64,000 nt of DNA from Piscinibacter sp. (lineage in GTDB: Bacteria; Pseudomonadota; Gammaproteobacteria; Burkholderiales; Burkholderiaceae_C): positions 558,001 to 622,000 of the forward strand of contig JADJJI010000003.1 of assembly GCA_016706565.1 (NCBI GenBank), given 5' to 3'. Below are positions 30,220 through 41,741 of this stretch, one piece after another (position 1 is the first letter of the stretch; every line of letters starts with the position of its first letter). Made by a program: the position numbers and the translations under genes. A model generated the notes under the pieces. The model did not search any database and had not been told where the DNA came from. It worked only from the letters and a program-made list of their open reading frames with translations.

Positions 30220-30247
30220 CGTGCAACGCAGCGTTTCAGGAACCGCG

Positions 30248-31075
30248 ATGAACCCGACGATCCAGCGCCGCCGGCTGCTGCTGGCCACGACCGGCGCCCT
30301 GCTGCTGCCCGGTGCACGCGCGCAGGCCTTCGACCACACGCACGCCGCCTGGACCGCGCTGCTGCGCAAGCATGTGCAGCCGCTGCGCGGTGGGCAGGCT
30401 TCGCAGGTCCGCTACGCCGGCATGGCGGCAGATCGCGCCGCGCTGAAGGCCTACCTCGACAGCCTGTCGGCCGTCGGCGAGAGCAGCTTCGCCGCCTTCG
30501 GCCGGGCGCAGCAGATGGCGTTCCTGATCAATGCCTACAACGCCTTCACGGTCGAGCTGATCCTCACGCGCTGGCCCAAGCTCGAGTCCATCAAGGACCT
30601 GGGCTCGCTGCTGCAAAGCCCCTGGAAGCCGAAATGGGTGCCGCTGCTGGGTGGCAAGGTCTCGCTCGACGACATCGAGCACGCCATGCTGCGCCAGCGC
30701 GGCCGCTACGACGACCCGCGCGTGCACTTCGCCGTCAACTGCGCGAGCATCGGCTGCCCGGCGCTGCGCGAGGAAGCCTTCGACGCGGCGCGGCTCGACG
30801 CCCAGCTCGACGAGCAGGCGTTGCGCTTCATGAGCGACCGCACGCGCAACCGCTACGACGCCGCCGCCGGCCGGCTGCAGGTATCGAAGATCTTCGACTG
30901 GTTCGGCGAGGACTTCCGCCTCGGCCACCGCGGCATCGCCTCGCTGCCCGCCTTCCTGGCGCGTTACGCCGAGGTGCTGGCCGATGCGCCTGCGGATCGC
31001 GAACGCATCCGTTCCGGCCAGGCCGGCATTGGCTTCCTCGACTACGACTGGAAGCTCAACGACGCCGGCCGCTGA
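30248..31075 (+). CDS. Exported DUF547 domain protein
   Basis: A 275-residue protein with a signal sequence containing RRR and a hydrophobic run (RRRLLLATTGALLLPGARA), cleaved near AQA; the arginines give it a Tat-like look. The DUF547 domain is clear: QQMAFLINAYNAFTVELIL, DIEHAMLRQRGRYDDPRVHF and AVNCASIGCPALREEAF, with conserved Asn, His, Cys residues reminiscent of a thiol-protease-like fold. The ATG at 30248 preceded by AGGAA is preferred over a GTG at 30221. The family has no settled biochemical role. Confidence 0.8.
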   Translation: MNPTIQRRRLLLATTGALLLPGARAQAFDHTHAAWTALLRKHVQPLRGGQASQVRYAGMAADRAALKAYLDSLSAVGESSFAAFGRAQQMAFLINAYNAFTVELILTRWPKLESIKDLGSLLQSPWKPKWVPLLGGKVSLDDIEHAMLRQRGRYDDPRVHFAVNCASIGCPALREEAFDAARLDAQLDEQALRFMSDRTRNRYDAAAGRLQVSKIFDWFGEDFRLGHRGIASLPAFLARYAEVLADAPADRERIRSGQAGIGFLDYDWKLNDAGR

Positions 31076-31088
31076 GCCGGCGAGCGGC

Positions 31089-31721
31089 TCAGCGCTTGCG
31101 CGCGACCAGGCCGATCAGCGCCGAGCGGCCGCGGTGCTGCGTGCCCTCGGTGAGTTCGGCCTCGTAGCTGCGAAGTTCGAGGATCTCCATCCCGGCGAAC
31201 GACTCGCGCAGCAGCGCCTCGGTGTACATGTGCGACTCTCGCGGCGGGCCACCGGTCTTGTTCGCCAGTTGTTCGGGCCGGTAGCCCTGCAGCACCAGCA
31301 GCCCACCCGGGCGCAGTGTGTCGACCATGTGCGCGAACAGGCGGGCACGCATCGGCGGGTCGGCGAACTGGATGAAGATCGCGGCGACCAGGTCGTAGGT
31401 TTCGCTGGGCCAGGCCAGCGCGTCGCCATCGGCCACGGCATAGTCGACCGTCACGCCCGCCAGCGCCGCCAGCCGGCGCGCCTTGGCCACGCCCACGGCG
31501 GAGATGTCGAAGGCATCGACTTGCAGGCCCTGGCGCGCCAGCCACACGCTGTTGCGGCCTTCGCCATCGGCCACGCACAGCGCCCGGCTGCCGGCGCGCA
31601 GGCGCGCCGCCTGCGCACGCAGGTACTCGTTGGGCTGCTCGCCGAAGATCAGGTGATCGGCGGCGAAACGCTGGTCCCAGGTGGCGGCGGCGTCGGTGAA
31701 GGGCGAGGCGTGAGTCGTCAT
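31089..31721 (-). CDS. Class I SAM-dependent methyltransferase
   Basis: A 210-residue methyltransferase resembling TehB/thiopurine-type enzymes. Features: WDQRFAADHLIFGEQPNEYL, SAM motif I RALCVADGEGRNSVWLARQG, then VDAFDISAVGVAKARRLA and VDYAVADGDALAW, and the post-core LRPGGLLVLQGYRPEQ. Such proteins methylate small molecules, sometimes tellurite or selenite, but substrate is unproven here. It is convergent with the DUF547 gene (13 bases apart). Given the nearby selenium pathway, a chalcogen substrate is worth testing but is only speculation. Confidence 0.8.
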   Translation of the reverse strand: MTTHASPFTDAAATWDQRFAADHLIFGEQPNEYLRAQAARLRAGSRALCVADGEGRNSVWLARQGLQVDAFDISAVGVAKARRLAALAGVTVDYAVADGDALAWPSETYDLVAAIFIQFADPPMRARLFAHMVDTLRPGGLLVLQGYRPEQLANKTGGPPRESHMYTEALLRESFAGMEILELRSYEAELTEGTQHRGRSALIGLVARKR

Positions 31722-31826
31722 GGCGAACCCCGGAAAAGTTCCCTGCGCTCGCTTGCGGCAGGTCAGCGGAGAACTATACGTCCCTGGGTACAACTGCCCT
31801 ATCGATTCACTCGCCTGGAGGCCCTC

Positions 31827-32186
31827 ATGAAGCTCGCCACTTTCATCGTTCTGGCTGCCTGCCTGTCGTTCGGCAGCGCCTTCGCCCAGCCTGGTGCAGC
31901 CTCGGGTCCCGGACCGGGCGCAAGCGCTCCGCGGATGGGCATGGGGCCGGGTGGCGGTCGCGGCCCGATGGGGCGCTGGGGTTCCGACAACACCCCGGGC
32001 TGGACCATGATGACCCCGCAGGAACGCACAGAGCACCAGACGCGCATGCGCTCGATGACCAGTTATGACGAGTGCAAGTCCTACCAGGCTCAGCACCATG
32101 AACAGATGATCGCGCGGGCCAAGGAGCGCGGTGCCAAGCCGTTGGCAGCGCCGCGGCGCGATCCCTGCGCGAGCCTGAAGCGCTGA
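31827..32186 (+). CDS. Small secreted Gly/Pro/Met-rich hypothetical protein
   Basis: A 119-residue protein with a clear signal peptide (MKLATFIVLAACLSFGSAFA, cleavage before QP). The mature part starts with a G/P/A/M-rich stretch (PGPGASAPRMGMGPGGGRGP) and ends with a charged region with two cysteines (YDECKSYQAQHHEQM, RRDPCASLKR). Similar small proteins occur in Burkholderiales without known function. GGAGG lies five bases upstream of the ATG, supporting this start. I do not recognise a domain. Confidence 0.72.
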   Translation: MKLATFIVLAACLSFGSAFAQPGAASGPGPGASAPRMGMGPGGGRGPMGRWGSDNTPGWTMMTPQERTEHQTRMRSMTSYDECKSYQAQHHEQMIARAKERGAKPLAAPRRDPCASLKR

Positions 32187-32236
32187 ACCTGCCCTTGCAG
32201 CGGCCGGGCGGCGCGGCGCAGGCCGCATACTGAGCC

Positions 32237-33052
32237 GTGATCTCGATCTCGCTCGGCCCCATTTCGCTGCCGCTCGCGCCGCTGCTGTTGCTCGCGGCCG
32301 TCGGCCTGGCGTCCTGGCTTGCGGGCCGCCTGGCCGGACCGGACCATGCCCTCGCGGCCGGCAACGCCGTGTTCGGCGCCGGCGTGGCCGGCCTGCTGGC
32401 CGCGCGACTCGTCCATCTGGCCCTGCACTTCGACCTGTACGCGGCCGCGCCGCTGTCTGCAATCGACATCCGCGATGGTGGCTGGCACGGCTCGGCCGGC
32501 ATGCTGGCCGGTGCGGCCTGGCTGGCATGGCGGGGCTGGCGGTCGCCGCCATTGCGTCGGCCTCTCGGCGGTGGCCTGCTGGCCGGCGTGCTGTTGTGGA
32601 CCGGCGGGACGCTGGCGCTGCAGGCGCCTGGCCACGACACCCTGCCGGCGATCGAACTGGTCGCGCTGGACAACGCACGTGCCATCACGCTGCCCCAGGC
32701 GGCGCGCCAGCGGCCCGTGGTGGTCAATCTGTGGGCCAGCTGGTGCGGGCCTTGCCGACAGGAGATGCCGGTACTCGCGGCGGCGCAGCAGCGCGAGGCC
32801 GCCATCGGCTTCCTGTTCGTCAACCAGGGCGAAACGGCGGCCACCGTGAACGCCTACCTGGCCTCGCAAGCCTTGCCGCTGCGCGAGGTGCTGCTCGACG
32901 CACGCTCCGCGCTCGGCCCGGCCGTCGGTTCGCGCGGTCTGCCGACCACGCTTTTCTACGACGCCCAGGGCCGCCTCGTGGGCGCGCACATGGGCGTGCT
33001 CAACGCCGCCGCACTCGAAGGCCGCCTGCGCGAGCTGCGCGGCAGCCCCTGA
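32237..33052 (+). CDS. TlpA-family thiol:disulfide reductase with N-terminal membrane region
   Basis: A 271-residue protein with three to four hydrophobic segments in residues 1-130 and a C-terminal thioredoxin-like domain. The active site is WASWCGPCRQEMPVL (CGPC) and the conserved cis-proline lies in SRGLPTTLFYD. Domain orientation suggests the thioredoxin part faces the periplasm, reducing disulfides, for example in cytochrome c maturation. The start is a GTG at 32237. The N-terminal region recalls prolipoprotein diacylglyceryl transferase-type helices seen fused to TlpA in this group. Confidence 0.85.
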   Translation: MISISLGPISLPLAPLLLLAAVGLASWLAGRLAGPDHALAAGNAVFGAGVAGLLAARLVHLALHFDLYAAAPLSAIDIRDGGWHGSAGMLAGAAWLAWRGWRSPPLRRPLGGGLLAGVLLWTGGTLALQAPGHDTLPAIELVALDNARAITLPQAARQRPVVVNLWASWCGPCRQEMPVLAAAQQREAAIGFLFVNQGETAATVNAYLASQALPLREVLLDARSALGPAVGSRGLPTTLFYDAQGRLVGAHMGVLNAAALEGRLRELRGSP

Positions 33053-33067
33053 CCCAGGACCCGACGC

Positions 33068-33772
33068 ATGATGCCGAACACCGACGCCCCGCCGCTGATC
33101 GACGACGAACTCGAGGTGCTCGCCGCGCTCGTGCCGATGTCCGATCAAGACATCGTCGAGCTCGGCTGCGGTGCCGCGCGGCTGGCTCGCGACCTGCTGA
33201 TGCGCTGGCCCGACAGCCGCGTCACCGGCCTGGAAGTGGACGAACGCCAGCACGCCAAGAACCTGGCCTCGCCGCAGCCGGGCCTGCGATTCGTCGCAGG
33301 CGGCGCGCAGGCCATCCCCTTCCCCGACGCCAGCTTCGACCTGGCGCTGATGCTCAAGTCGCTGCACCACGTGCCCTTGCCGCTGCTCGGGCAGGCGCTG
33401 CGCGAAGCCGCCCGCGTGCTGCGCCCGGGCGGCCATCTGTACGTATCGGAGCCGGTCTATGCCGGGCCGCTCAACGAGCTGGTGCGACTGTTCAACGACG
33501 AGGGCGTGGTGCGCGCCGCGGCGCAGTCCGCGCTTGACGAGGCCCTGCGGGGCGGCACCTGGCAGCAGGTGGCCGAACGCCGCTTCGCGACGCCGGTGGT
33601 CTTCAAGGACTTCGCCGATTTCGAGCAGCGCATGATGCGGCCGACCTTCGCCGACCACCGCATCGACGATGCCAAGCTGGCCCAGGTGGGCGCCGCCTTC
33701 GCGCCGCACTGCGCAGCGCAGGGCGCGTGCTTCACGCGGCCGATGCACGTGCGGCTGCTGCGCCGCCGCTGA
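33068..33772 (+). CDS. Class I SAM-dependent methyltransferase (UbiE/Methyltransf_11 type)
   Basis: A 234-residue methyltransferase. Motif I is IVELGCGAARLARDLLMRW, motif II VTGLEVDERQHAKNL, and the post-core region reads SFDLALMLKSLHHVPLPLLG and EAARVLRPGGHLYVSEPVY. It begins 15 bases after the tlpA-like gene and is probably co-transcribed. The substrate is not evident; it is not UbiE itself, judged by the missing family-specific N-terminus. Confidence 0.82.
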   Translation: MMPNTDAPPLIDDELEVLAALVPMSDQDIVELGCGAARLARDLLMRWPDSRVTGLEVDERQHAKNLASPQPGLRFVAGGAQAIPFPDASFDLALMLKSLHHVPLPLLGQALREAARVLRPGGHLYVSEPVYAGPLNELVRLFNDEGVVRAAAQSALDEALRGGTWQQVAERRFATPVVFKDFADFEQRMMRPTFADHRIDDAKLAQVGAAFAPHCAAQGACFTRPMHVRLLRRR

Positions 33773-33791
33773 GCCGGCGGCCAGCGAAGGG

Positions 33792-35135
<1,344 letters not shown>

Positions 35136-35137
35136 GA

Positions 35138-35911
35138 TCAAACCGACTCCTGTGCACGCAGGGCCTCAGCGAGGCGAATCTTGTCGACACGCGCCTGGCG
35201 CGGCGGCAGCAATTCGAGCACGCCCTCGCGGCGCAACTGGCTGACGATGCGGCTGCCGGTTTCGACCGTGATGTCGAGCATGGCCCCCATCTCCTCGCGC
35301 CGCGGCAGCCAGATCAGGTCGGCGGCGTCCGGGTAACGGCAAAGCTGCTCGATCAGCTTGAGCATGCGGCGCCGTGCAGCGCCGGTGGCGAGATCTGCGA
35401 CCCAGGCTTCGGCACGCTCGAGCGCCTGCTGCCAGCGGCTCATCAGCTCACGCAGCAACGCGCTCTCGGCTTGCCCGAGTTCGTCGACCAGCGTTCGCGG
35501 GATGCGGCACAGCTGCACTGGCGTGCAGGCCACGGCCTCGTCGGCATAGGGCTGGTTCAGCAGCGCCTCCTGGCCGATCAGCTCGCCCTGCCCGGCCAGG
35601 CGCACGATGCGGCGCACCCCGCCTTCGGTCACGCGTTCGAAACGGACGATGCCGCTGCGCACGGTGTAGACCGCCGCCGCAGACTCGCCACGCCGGTAAA
35701 TCGGCTGGTCGACGGCCAGTTGCGGCGCGTCGATGTGCGCATGGATGCGATCGAGCGAGGCGGCGTCGAGCACGCCGAACAGCGCGGTGCGGCGCACTTC
35801 GCATTGCTGACACACCCTGGCCTGCGGATGCGGGTCGTGCAAGGCATACAGGGGCCAGGCTTTCGCCAGCATCGTGAACTGCTCCGTCTGCGCCATCGAG
35901 GCGCGATACAT
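35138..35911 (-). CDS. Crp/Fnr family transcriptional regulator
   Basis: A 257-residue regulator with a cyclic-nucleotide-binding-like sensor domain and a C-terminal winged helix. The recognition helix contains ETGSR (E-x-x-S-R), the FNR pattern that reads TTGAT half-sites. Near the N-terminus is CQQC (C34, C37) and a further pair lies in AVACTPVQLCRIP; the full four-cysteine [4Fe-4S] set of E. coli FNR is not obvious, so oxygen sensing is uncertain. The frame is open to 35995; I prefer MYRASMAQTEQ at 35911, with 35896 also possible. It is divergent from a Rieske-ccoG pair that has an FNR-type box upstream. Confidence 0.83.
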   Translation of the reverse strand: MYRASMAQTEQFTMLAKAWPLYALHDPHPQARVCQQCEVRRTALFGVLDAASLDRIHAHIDAPQLAVDQPIYRRGESAAAVYTVRSGIVRFERVTEGGVRRIVRLAGQGELIGQEALLNQPYADEAVACTPVQLCRIPRTLVDELGQAESALLRELMSRWQQALERAEAWVADLATGAARRRMLKLIEQLCRYPDAADLIWLPRREEMGAMLDITVETGSRIVSQLRREGVLELLPPRQARVDKIRLAEALRAQESV

Positions 35912-36090
35912 CAGTCTACGATGATATTTATCCCGGAGCGCCAATGCGCCCGGGCGCCCCAGGGACATCGCTGCCAGATGTGCCATGGATGCCACAAACG
36001 GCAGCGCTTGGCAGACTCAGGACCGAGGTCGTCCGAGCCAAGTCCTTGTCAGCCAACATGAATGGCCGAGCGCCGGATCAGGCACGCATC

Positions 36091-36104
36091 TTGATACCCA
36101 TCAT
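36091..36104 (+). promoter_or_regulatory. FNR/ANR-type operator upstream of the Rieske gene
   Basis: TTGATACCCATCAT matches the FNR consensus TTGAT-N4-ATCAA at nine of ten fixed positions. It lies 44 bases before the Rieske ATG. If it is centred at about -41.5, transcription would start ~10 bases before that ATG, leaving a very short leader; a good -10 box is not obvious. The divergently encoded Crp/Fnr protein has the matching E-x-x-S-R recognition helix. Confidence 0.6.
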
Positions 36105-36148
36105 GGTATTGGCGCACCGCGCCCACCGGATCTCCCTGAAAGGCCCTG

Positions 36149-36763
36149 ATGTCCGACCTCACCCTGCCCCTCGTCGAAGCCGCCTGCATCGACACGCAGC
36201 GACGCACCTGGCTCATCGCCACCGGCACCGCCGGCGGCGCGGCCGCCATCGCCACGGCGGTGCCGTTCGTGGCCAGCTTCGCACCGAGTGAACGCGCCAA
36301 GGCGCTCGGTGCGGCCGTGGAGGTGGACATCTCCGATCTCGCCCCCGGTGCGATGAAGACGGTGGAGTGGCGCGGGAAGCCTGTGTGGGTGGTGCGCCGC
36401 ACGGCGGAGATGCTCGCTGCCTTGCAGGGCCAGGACGCACGTCTGGCCGACCCGCAGTCGGCCAAGGACCAGCAGCCCGAGTACGCGCGCAACGCGTCGC
36501 GCTCGGTGCGGCCCGAGATCTTCGTCGCCGTGGGCATCTGCACGCACCTTGGCTGCTCGCCGAGTTCGGTGCCGGCCGGCACGGCCAACCCGAGTGTCGA
36601 CGCCGACTGGCAGGGCGGGTTCTTCTGCCCCTGCCACGGTTCGACCTTCGACGGCGCCGGCCGCGTGTTCAAGAACAAGCCCGCCCCCACCAACCTCGAG
36701 GTGCCGCCGCATCGCTACCTGAGCGACACGCGCATCGTCATCGGCGAGGACGGCACGGCATGA
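36149..36763 (+). CDS. Rieske [2Fe-2S] protein, ubiquinol-cytochrome c reductase iron-sulfur subunit type
   Basis: A 204-residue membrane-anchored Rieske protein. The N-terminus carries a Tat-like/transmembrane anchor (RRTWLIATGTAGGAAAIATA) and the cluster boxes are CTHLGC (C131, H133) and CPCHGS (C160, H163), with the GGFFCPCHGSTFD context of bc1 complexes. In a bc1 operon, cytochrome b and c1 genes would follow; here the next gene is ccoG, overlapping by four bases (ATGA). This is therefore an orphan or accessory Rieske subunit, possibly made under low oxygen given the FNR box upstream. Confidence 0.9.
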   Translation: MSDLTLPLVEAACIDTQRRTWLIATGTAGGAAAIATAVPFVASFAPSERAKALGAAVEVDISDLAPGAMKTVEWRGKPVWVVRRTAEMLAALQGQDARLADPQSAKDQQPEYARNASRSVRPEIFVAVGICTHLGCSPSSVPAGTANPSVDADWQGGFFCPCHGSTFDGAGRVFKNKPAPTNLEVPPHRYLSDTRIVIGEDGTA

Positions 36764-38181
36764 ACACCGACAGCAGCGCGGCGGTGCAGACCGTCTCTCT
36801 TTACCAGGCGCACAACAAGATCTACCCGCGCGCGGTGACAGGGCGCTTCGTCAACTGGCGCTGGGCGCTGGTGTGGCTGACGCAGATCGCCTTCTACGGC
36901 CTGCCCTGGCTGAACTGGAACGACCGGCAGGCGGTGCTCTTCGACCTGGCCAGCCGCCGCTTCTACATCTTCGGCCTGGTGCTCTACCCGCAGGACTTCA
37001 TCTACCTGACGGCGATGCTGCTGCTGGCCGCCTACTCGCTGTTCCTGTTCACCGCCGTCTCGGGGCGCCTGTGGTGCGGCTACGCCTGCCCACAGACGGT
37101 GTACAGCGAAATCTTCATGTGGGTGGAGCGCCGCCTCGAAGGCGACCGTGCCGCGCGCATGAAGCTCGACGCCGCGCCGTGGTCGGCGGCCAAGCTGATG
37201 CGCAAGTCGGGCAAGCAGGCCGCCTGGGTCGCCATCGGGCTGTGGACGGGATTCAGCTTCGTCGGCTACTTCACGCCCATCGTCACGCTGGCCGGTGAGG
37301 CCATGACGCTGAGCCTGAGCGGCTGGGAGAGCTTCTGGGTGCTGTTCTACGGCTTCGCCACCTACGGCAATGCCGGCTACATGCGCGAGCAGGTGTGCAA
37401 GTACATGTGCCCCTACGCGCGCTTCCAGAGCGCGATGTTCGACAAGGACACGCTGATCATCACCTACGACAGCGCGCGCGGAGAGCCACGCGGCTCGCGC
37501 TCGAAGAAGGCGGATGCGGCCTCGCTGGGGCTGGGCGCCTGCGTCGACTGCAACCTGTGCGTGCAGGTCTGCCCGACCGGCATCGACATCCGCAAGGGCC
37601 TGCAGTACGAATGCATCGGCTGCGCCGCCTGCATCGACGTGTGCGACGGCGTGATGGACAAGATGGGCTATGCCCGCGGCCTGGTGCGCTACGACACGCA
37701 GAACGGCCTGTCGCAGCACCTCACGCGCGGCGAGTTGCTGCGCCGCGTGCTGCGGCCCCGCGTGCTGGTCTACAGCTCGGTGCTGTTGCTCATCGCCGCC
37801 GGCGTGGCCACCAGCCTGGCGCTGCGCTCGCCGTTCAAGGTCGACGTGGTGCGTGACCGCGCAACGCTGGCGCGTCTCGTCGACGACGGCTACGTCGAGA
37901 ACGTCTACCGGCTGCAGATCATGAACGCCACCGAGTCGGCGCAGACCTATCGCGTCACGGCCGATGGACTGCCGGGCCTCGTGCTGGCCACGCCGGTGCT
38001 GCACCGCCTCGGGCCAACCGAGGCCGGCTGGGTGACGCTGGCGCTGCGCGTGCCGCCCGACACGGCAGCGCACACCACTCCCGGTGCGCACGAGGTGCAC
38101 TTCGGCATCGAGCGAGTGGCATCGGACAGCGACAGCGCGCGCAGCCTGCGCGAGAAGTCCACCTTCGTGCTGCCGCGCTGA
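36760..38181 (+). CDS. ccoG: Cytochrome c oxidase accessory protein CcoG (RdxA/FixG)
   Basis: A 473-residue membrane protein with five or so transmembrane segments and two ferredoxin-like clusters: GACVDCNLCVQVCPTGIDI and YECIGCAACIDVCDGVMDK. Earlier cysteine motifs WCGYACPQTVYSE and CKYMCPYARFQS are also characteristic. The C-terminal ~110 residues form the Ig-like FixG domain. CcoG acts in copper reduction for cbb3 oxidase assembly. The usual ccoNOQP partners are not in the window. Coupling to the Rieske gene by ATGA overlap is unusual. Confidence 0.94.
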   Translation: MNTDSSAAVQTVSLYQAHNKIYPRAVTGRFVNWRWALVWLTQIAFYGLPWLNWNDRQAVLFDLASRRFYIFGLVLYPQDFIYLTAMLLLAAYSLFLFTAVSGRLWCGYACPQTVYSEIFMWVERRLEGDRAARMKLDAAPWSAAKLMRKSGKQAAWVAIGLWTGFSFVGYFTPIVTLAGEAMTLSLSGWESFWVLFYGFATYGNAGYMREQVCKYMCPYARFQSAMFDKDTLIITYDSARGEPRGSRSKKADAASLGLGACVDCNLCVQVCPTGIDIRKGLQYECIGCAACIDVCDGVMDKMGYARGLVRYDTQNGLSQHLTRGELLRRVLRPRVLVYSSVLLLIAAGVATSLALRSPFKVDVVRDRATLARLVDDGYVENVYRLQIMNATESAQTYRVTADGLPGLVLATPVLHRLGPTEAGWVTLALRVPPDTAAHTTPGAHEVHFGIERVASDSDSARSLREKSTFVLPR

Positions 38182-38254
38182 ACCGCACCGGGGCACCGGC
38201 AGCCGCCCCGGAACGCCAACATAATCGGCGCCTGGACCACGACCCGGGACCGCC

Positions 38255-39022
38255 TTGAAACTCGCCACCTGGAACGTCAATTCGCTGTCGGTGCGACTGC
38301 CGCAGCTGCTCGACTGGCTCGCCGCCAACCCGGTGGACGCCATCGTGCTGCAGGAGACCAAGCTCACCGACGACAAGTTCCCGCAGGCCGAGATCGCCGC
38401 CGCCGGCTACCGCGCCAGCTGGTTCGGCCAGAAGACCTACAACGGCGTCGCGCTGCTCAGCCGCGACGAGGCCATCGAGCCGGTGCAGAACATCCCCGGC
38501 TTCGACGATGCACAGGCCCGCGTCATCGCCGGCACGGTGAACGGCCTGCGGGTGATCGGCGCCTATTTCCCGAACGGCCAGGCCCCCGACAGCGAGAAGT
38601 TCGTCTACAAGATGCGCTGGCTCGATGCTCTGCGCGCCTGGGTGGCCAGCGAACTCGCGGCCCACCCGCAACTCGTGCTGATGGGCGACTTCAACATCGC
38701 GCCGGAAGACCGCGACGTTTATGACCCGGTGGCCTGGGCCGGGCAGATCCATTGCACGCCGCAGGAGCGCGAGCATTTCCGGCAGCTGGTGGCGCTCGGC
38801 CTGCACGACGCGTTCCGGCTCTTCGAGCAACCGCCCAAGAGCTGGAGCTGGTGGGACTACCGCAACCTCGCGTTCCGCAAGAACCAGGGCCTGCGCATCG
38901 ACCACATCCTGGTCAGCGACGCGCTCAAGCCGCGTGTGGCGGCCTGCAGCATCGACAAGCTGCCGCGCAAGAACGAACGCCCCAGCGACCACGCGCCGGT
39001 GATCGTCGAACTCGCGGCCTGA
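38255..39022 (+). CDS. xth: Exodeoxyribonuclease III
   Basis: A 255-residue AP endonuclease/3'-5' exonuclease for base-excision repair. Motifs: MKLATWNVNSLSVRLPQLL, the metal-binding LQETKL, LMGDFNIAPEDRDVYDP and the C-terminal RIDHILVS and RPSDHAPVIVEL (catalytic Asp-His). The start is TTG at 38255, which fits the family N-terminus exactly; no ATG or GTG lies nearby in frame. It is convergent with ntrC, with two hairpins in the gap. Confidence 0.94.
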   Translation: MKLATWNVNSLSVRLPQLLDWLAANPVDAIVLQETKLTDDKFPQAEIAAAGYRASWFGQKTYNGVALLSRDEAIEPVQNIPGFDDAQARVIAGTVNGLRVIGAYFPNGQAPDSEKFVYKMRWLDALRAWVASELAAHPQLVLMGDFNIAPEDRDVYDPVAWAGQIHCTPQEREHFRQLVALGLHDAFRLFEQPPKSWSWWDYRNLAFRKNQGLRIDHILVSDALKPRVAACSIDKLPRKNERPSDHAPVIVELAA

Positions 39023-39038
39023 GCCTGCTGACAAGCGC

Positions 39039-39056
39039 CGGGCCGCCCAGGGCCCG
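39039..39056. terminator. Hairpin after xth
   Basis: CGGGCC pairs with GGCCCG around a six-base loop, 17 bases after the xth stop. No U-tract follows, so it is a terminator candidate by position only. Confidence 0.35.
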
Positions 39057-39064
39057 CACCCTCG

Positions 39065-39080
39065 GGCGCCGATCGGCGCC
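39065..39080. terminator. Perfect 16-base palindrome between convergent xth and ntrC
   Basis: GGCGCCGATCGGCGCC is its own reverse complement. It lies 14 bases beyond the ntrC stop on that strand. Being symmetric it could end transcripts from both sides, together with the hairpin at 39039-39056; no U-run is present. Confidence 0.4.
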
Positions 39081-39093
39081 AGGGGCTCCATGC

Positions 39094-40584
<1,491 letters not shown>

Positions 40585-40631
40585 GCCCTGCCTGTGGTTG
40601 CCGCCCGACCCGCCCCAACGAAGGTGACGAC

Positions 40632-41741
40632 TCAGGGCAGCGGGATCACGATCTTGAACAGCGTCCTGCCCGGTTCGCTTTCGCATTCGATCGTGCCCTG
40701 GTGTTGCTGCACGAAGGTCTGCGCGAGCGTGAGTCCGAGCCCGGAGCCTCCATCCCTGCCCGACACCAGCGGGTAGAAGATGTGCTCGCGGATGGACTCG
40801 GGCACGCCCGGGCCGTTGTCCTCGATATGCAATTCCAGTGCCAGACGATAACGCTGCTTGCCCAGGGTCACCTGGCGCGCGATGCGCGTGCGCAGCGTGA
40901 TGCAGGCGTCACCCGCCACTATGCGCTCGGCCAGCGCCTGCGCGGCGTTGTGGGCGATGTTGAGCACCGCCTGGATCAGCTGCTCGCGGTCGCCGCGGAA
41001 GTCGGGGATGGAGACGTCGTAGTCGCGCTCGACCTGCAGCCCGCGCGGAAACTCGGCCAGGATCAGCGAGCGCACCCGCTCGCAGACCTCGTGGATGTTG
41101 ACGTCGCCCACCACGTGCGGCTTGCGGTGCGGCGCCAGCAGCCGGTCGACCAGGGCCTGCAGTCGGTCGGCCTCGTTGATGATGACCTGGGTGTATTCGG
41201 TGAGCGCACGGCTCTCGACCTCCATCTCGAGCAGCTGCGCCGCGCCGCGGATGCCGCCCAGCGGGTTCTTGATCTCGTGGGCCAGGTTGCGGATCAGCTC
41301 CTTGTTGGCCTTCGCCTGGCCGAGCGCGCGCTCCTCGCGGTCCTGGCGCGTCTGCTGCTCGATCTCCACGAGCTCGAGCAGCACGTGCGGCGAACCGTCC
41401 ATCTGGTTGACGATGGCATGCACCGGCAAGGCGTCGCCGCCGGTCGGGCCGGGGCGGCGCAGCAGCGCTTCCATGCGGCTGGTGGAAAAATCGTTGCGCG
41501 CCACCGCGGCGACGGTGTCGCGCAGCGTATGCGCTTCGACGAACCAGTCGAACACCGAGCCGCGCTGCACGCTGCGCCGCGACAGGCCGAGCACGTTCTC
41601 GAACGAGGCGTTGGCAAACACGCAGCGCCCGTCGGGCGAGACCACCGCCACCATCGTGGCCAGGTGGTCGAAGGCCGCGTAGGCTTCCGCGGCGTCGGCG
41701 CGGGCGACCTCGCTGGCGGCCGACTGCGCGGATGGATTCAC
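40632..41741 (-). CDS. ntrB: Nitrogen regulation sensor histidine kinase NtrB
   Basis: A 369-residue soluble PAS-type kinase. The PAS region (FDHLATMVAVVSPDGRCVFA) is followed by the phospho-acceptor box NLAHEIKNPLGGIRGAAQLL and the ATP-binding boxes LNIAHNAAQAL, DNGPGVPESI and GSGLGLTLAQTFVQQHQG. PII (GlnB) would control its kinase/phosphatase balance. The start is GTG at 41741, overlapping the DUF4124 stop as GTGA. It is part of a glnA-DUF4124-ntrB-ntrC run on one strand. Confidence 0.94.
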   Translation of the reverse strand: MNPSAQSAASEVARADAAEAYAAFDHLATMVAVVSPDGRCVFANASFENVLGLSRRSVQRGSVFDWFVEAHTLRDTVAAVARNDFSTSRMEALLRRPGPTGGDALPVHAIVNQMDGSPHVLLELVEIEQQTRQDREERALGQAKANKELIRNLAHEIKNPLGGIRGAAQLLEMEVESRALTEYTQVIINEADRLQALVDRLLAPHRKPHVVGDVNIHEVCERVRSLILAEFPRGLQVERDYDVSIPDFRGDREQLIQAVLNIAHNAAQALAERIVAGDACITLRTRIARQVTLGKQRYRLALELHIEDNGPGVPESIREHIFYPLVSGRDGGSGLGLTLAQTFVQQHQGTIECESEPGRTLFKIVIPLP

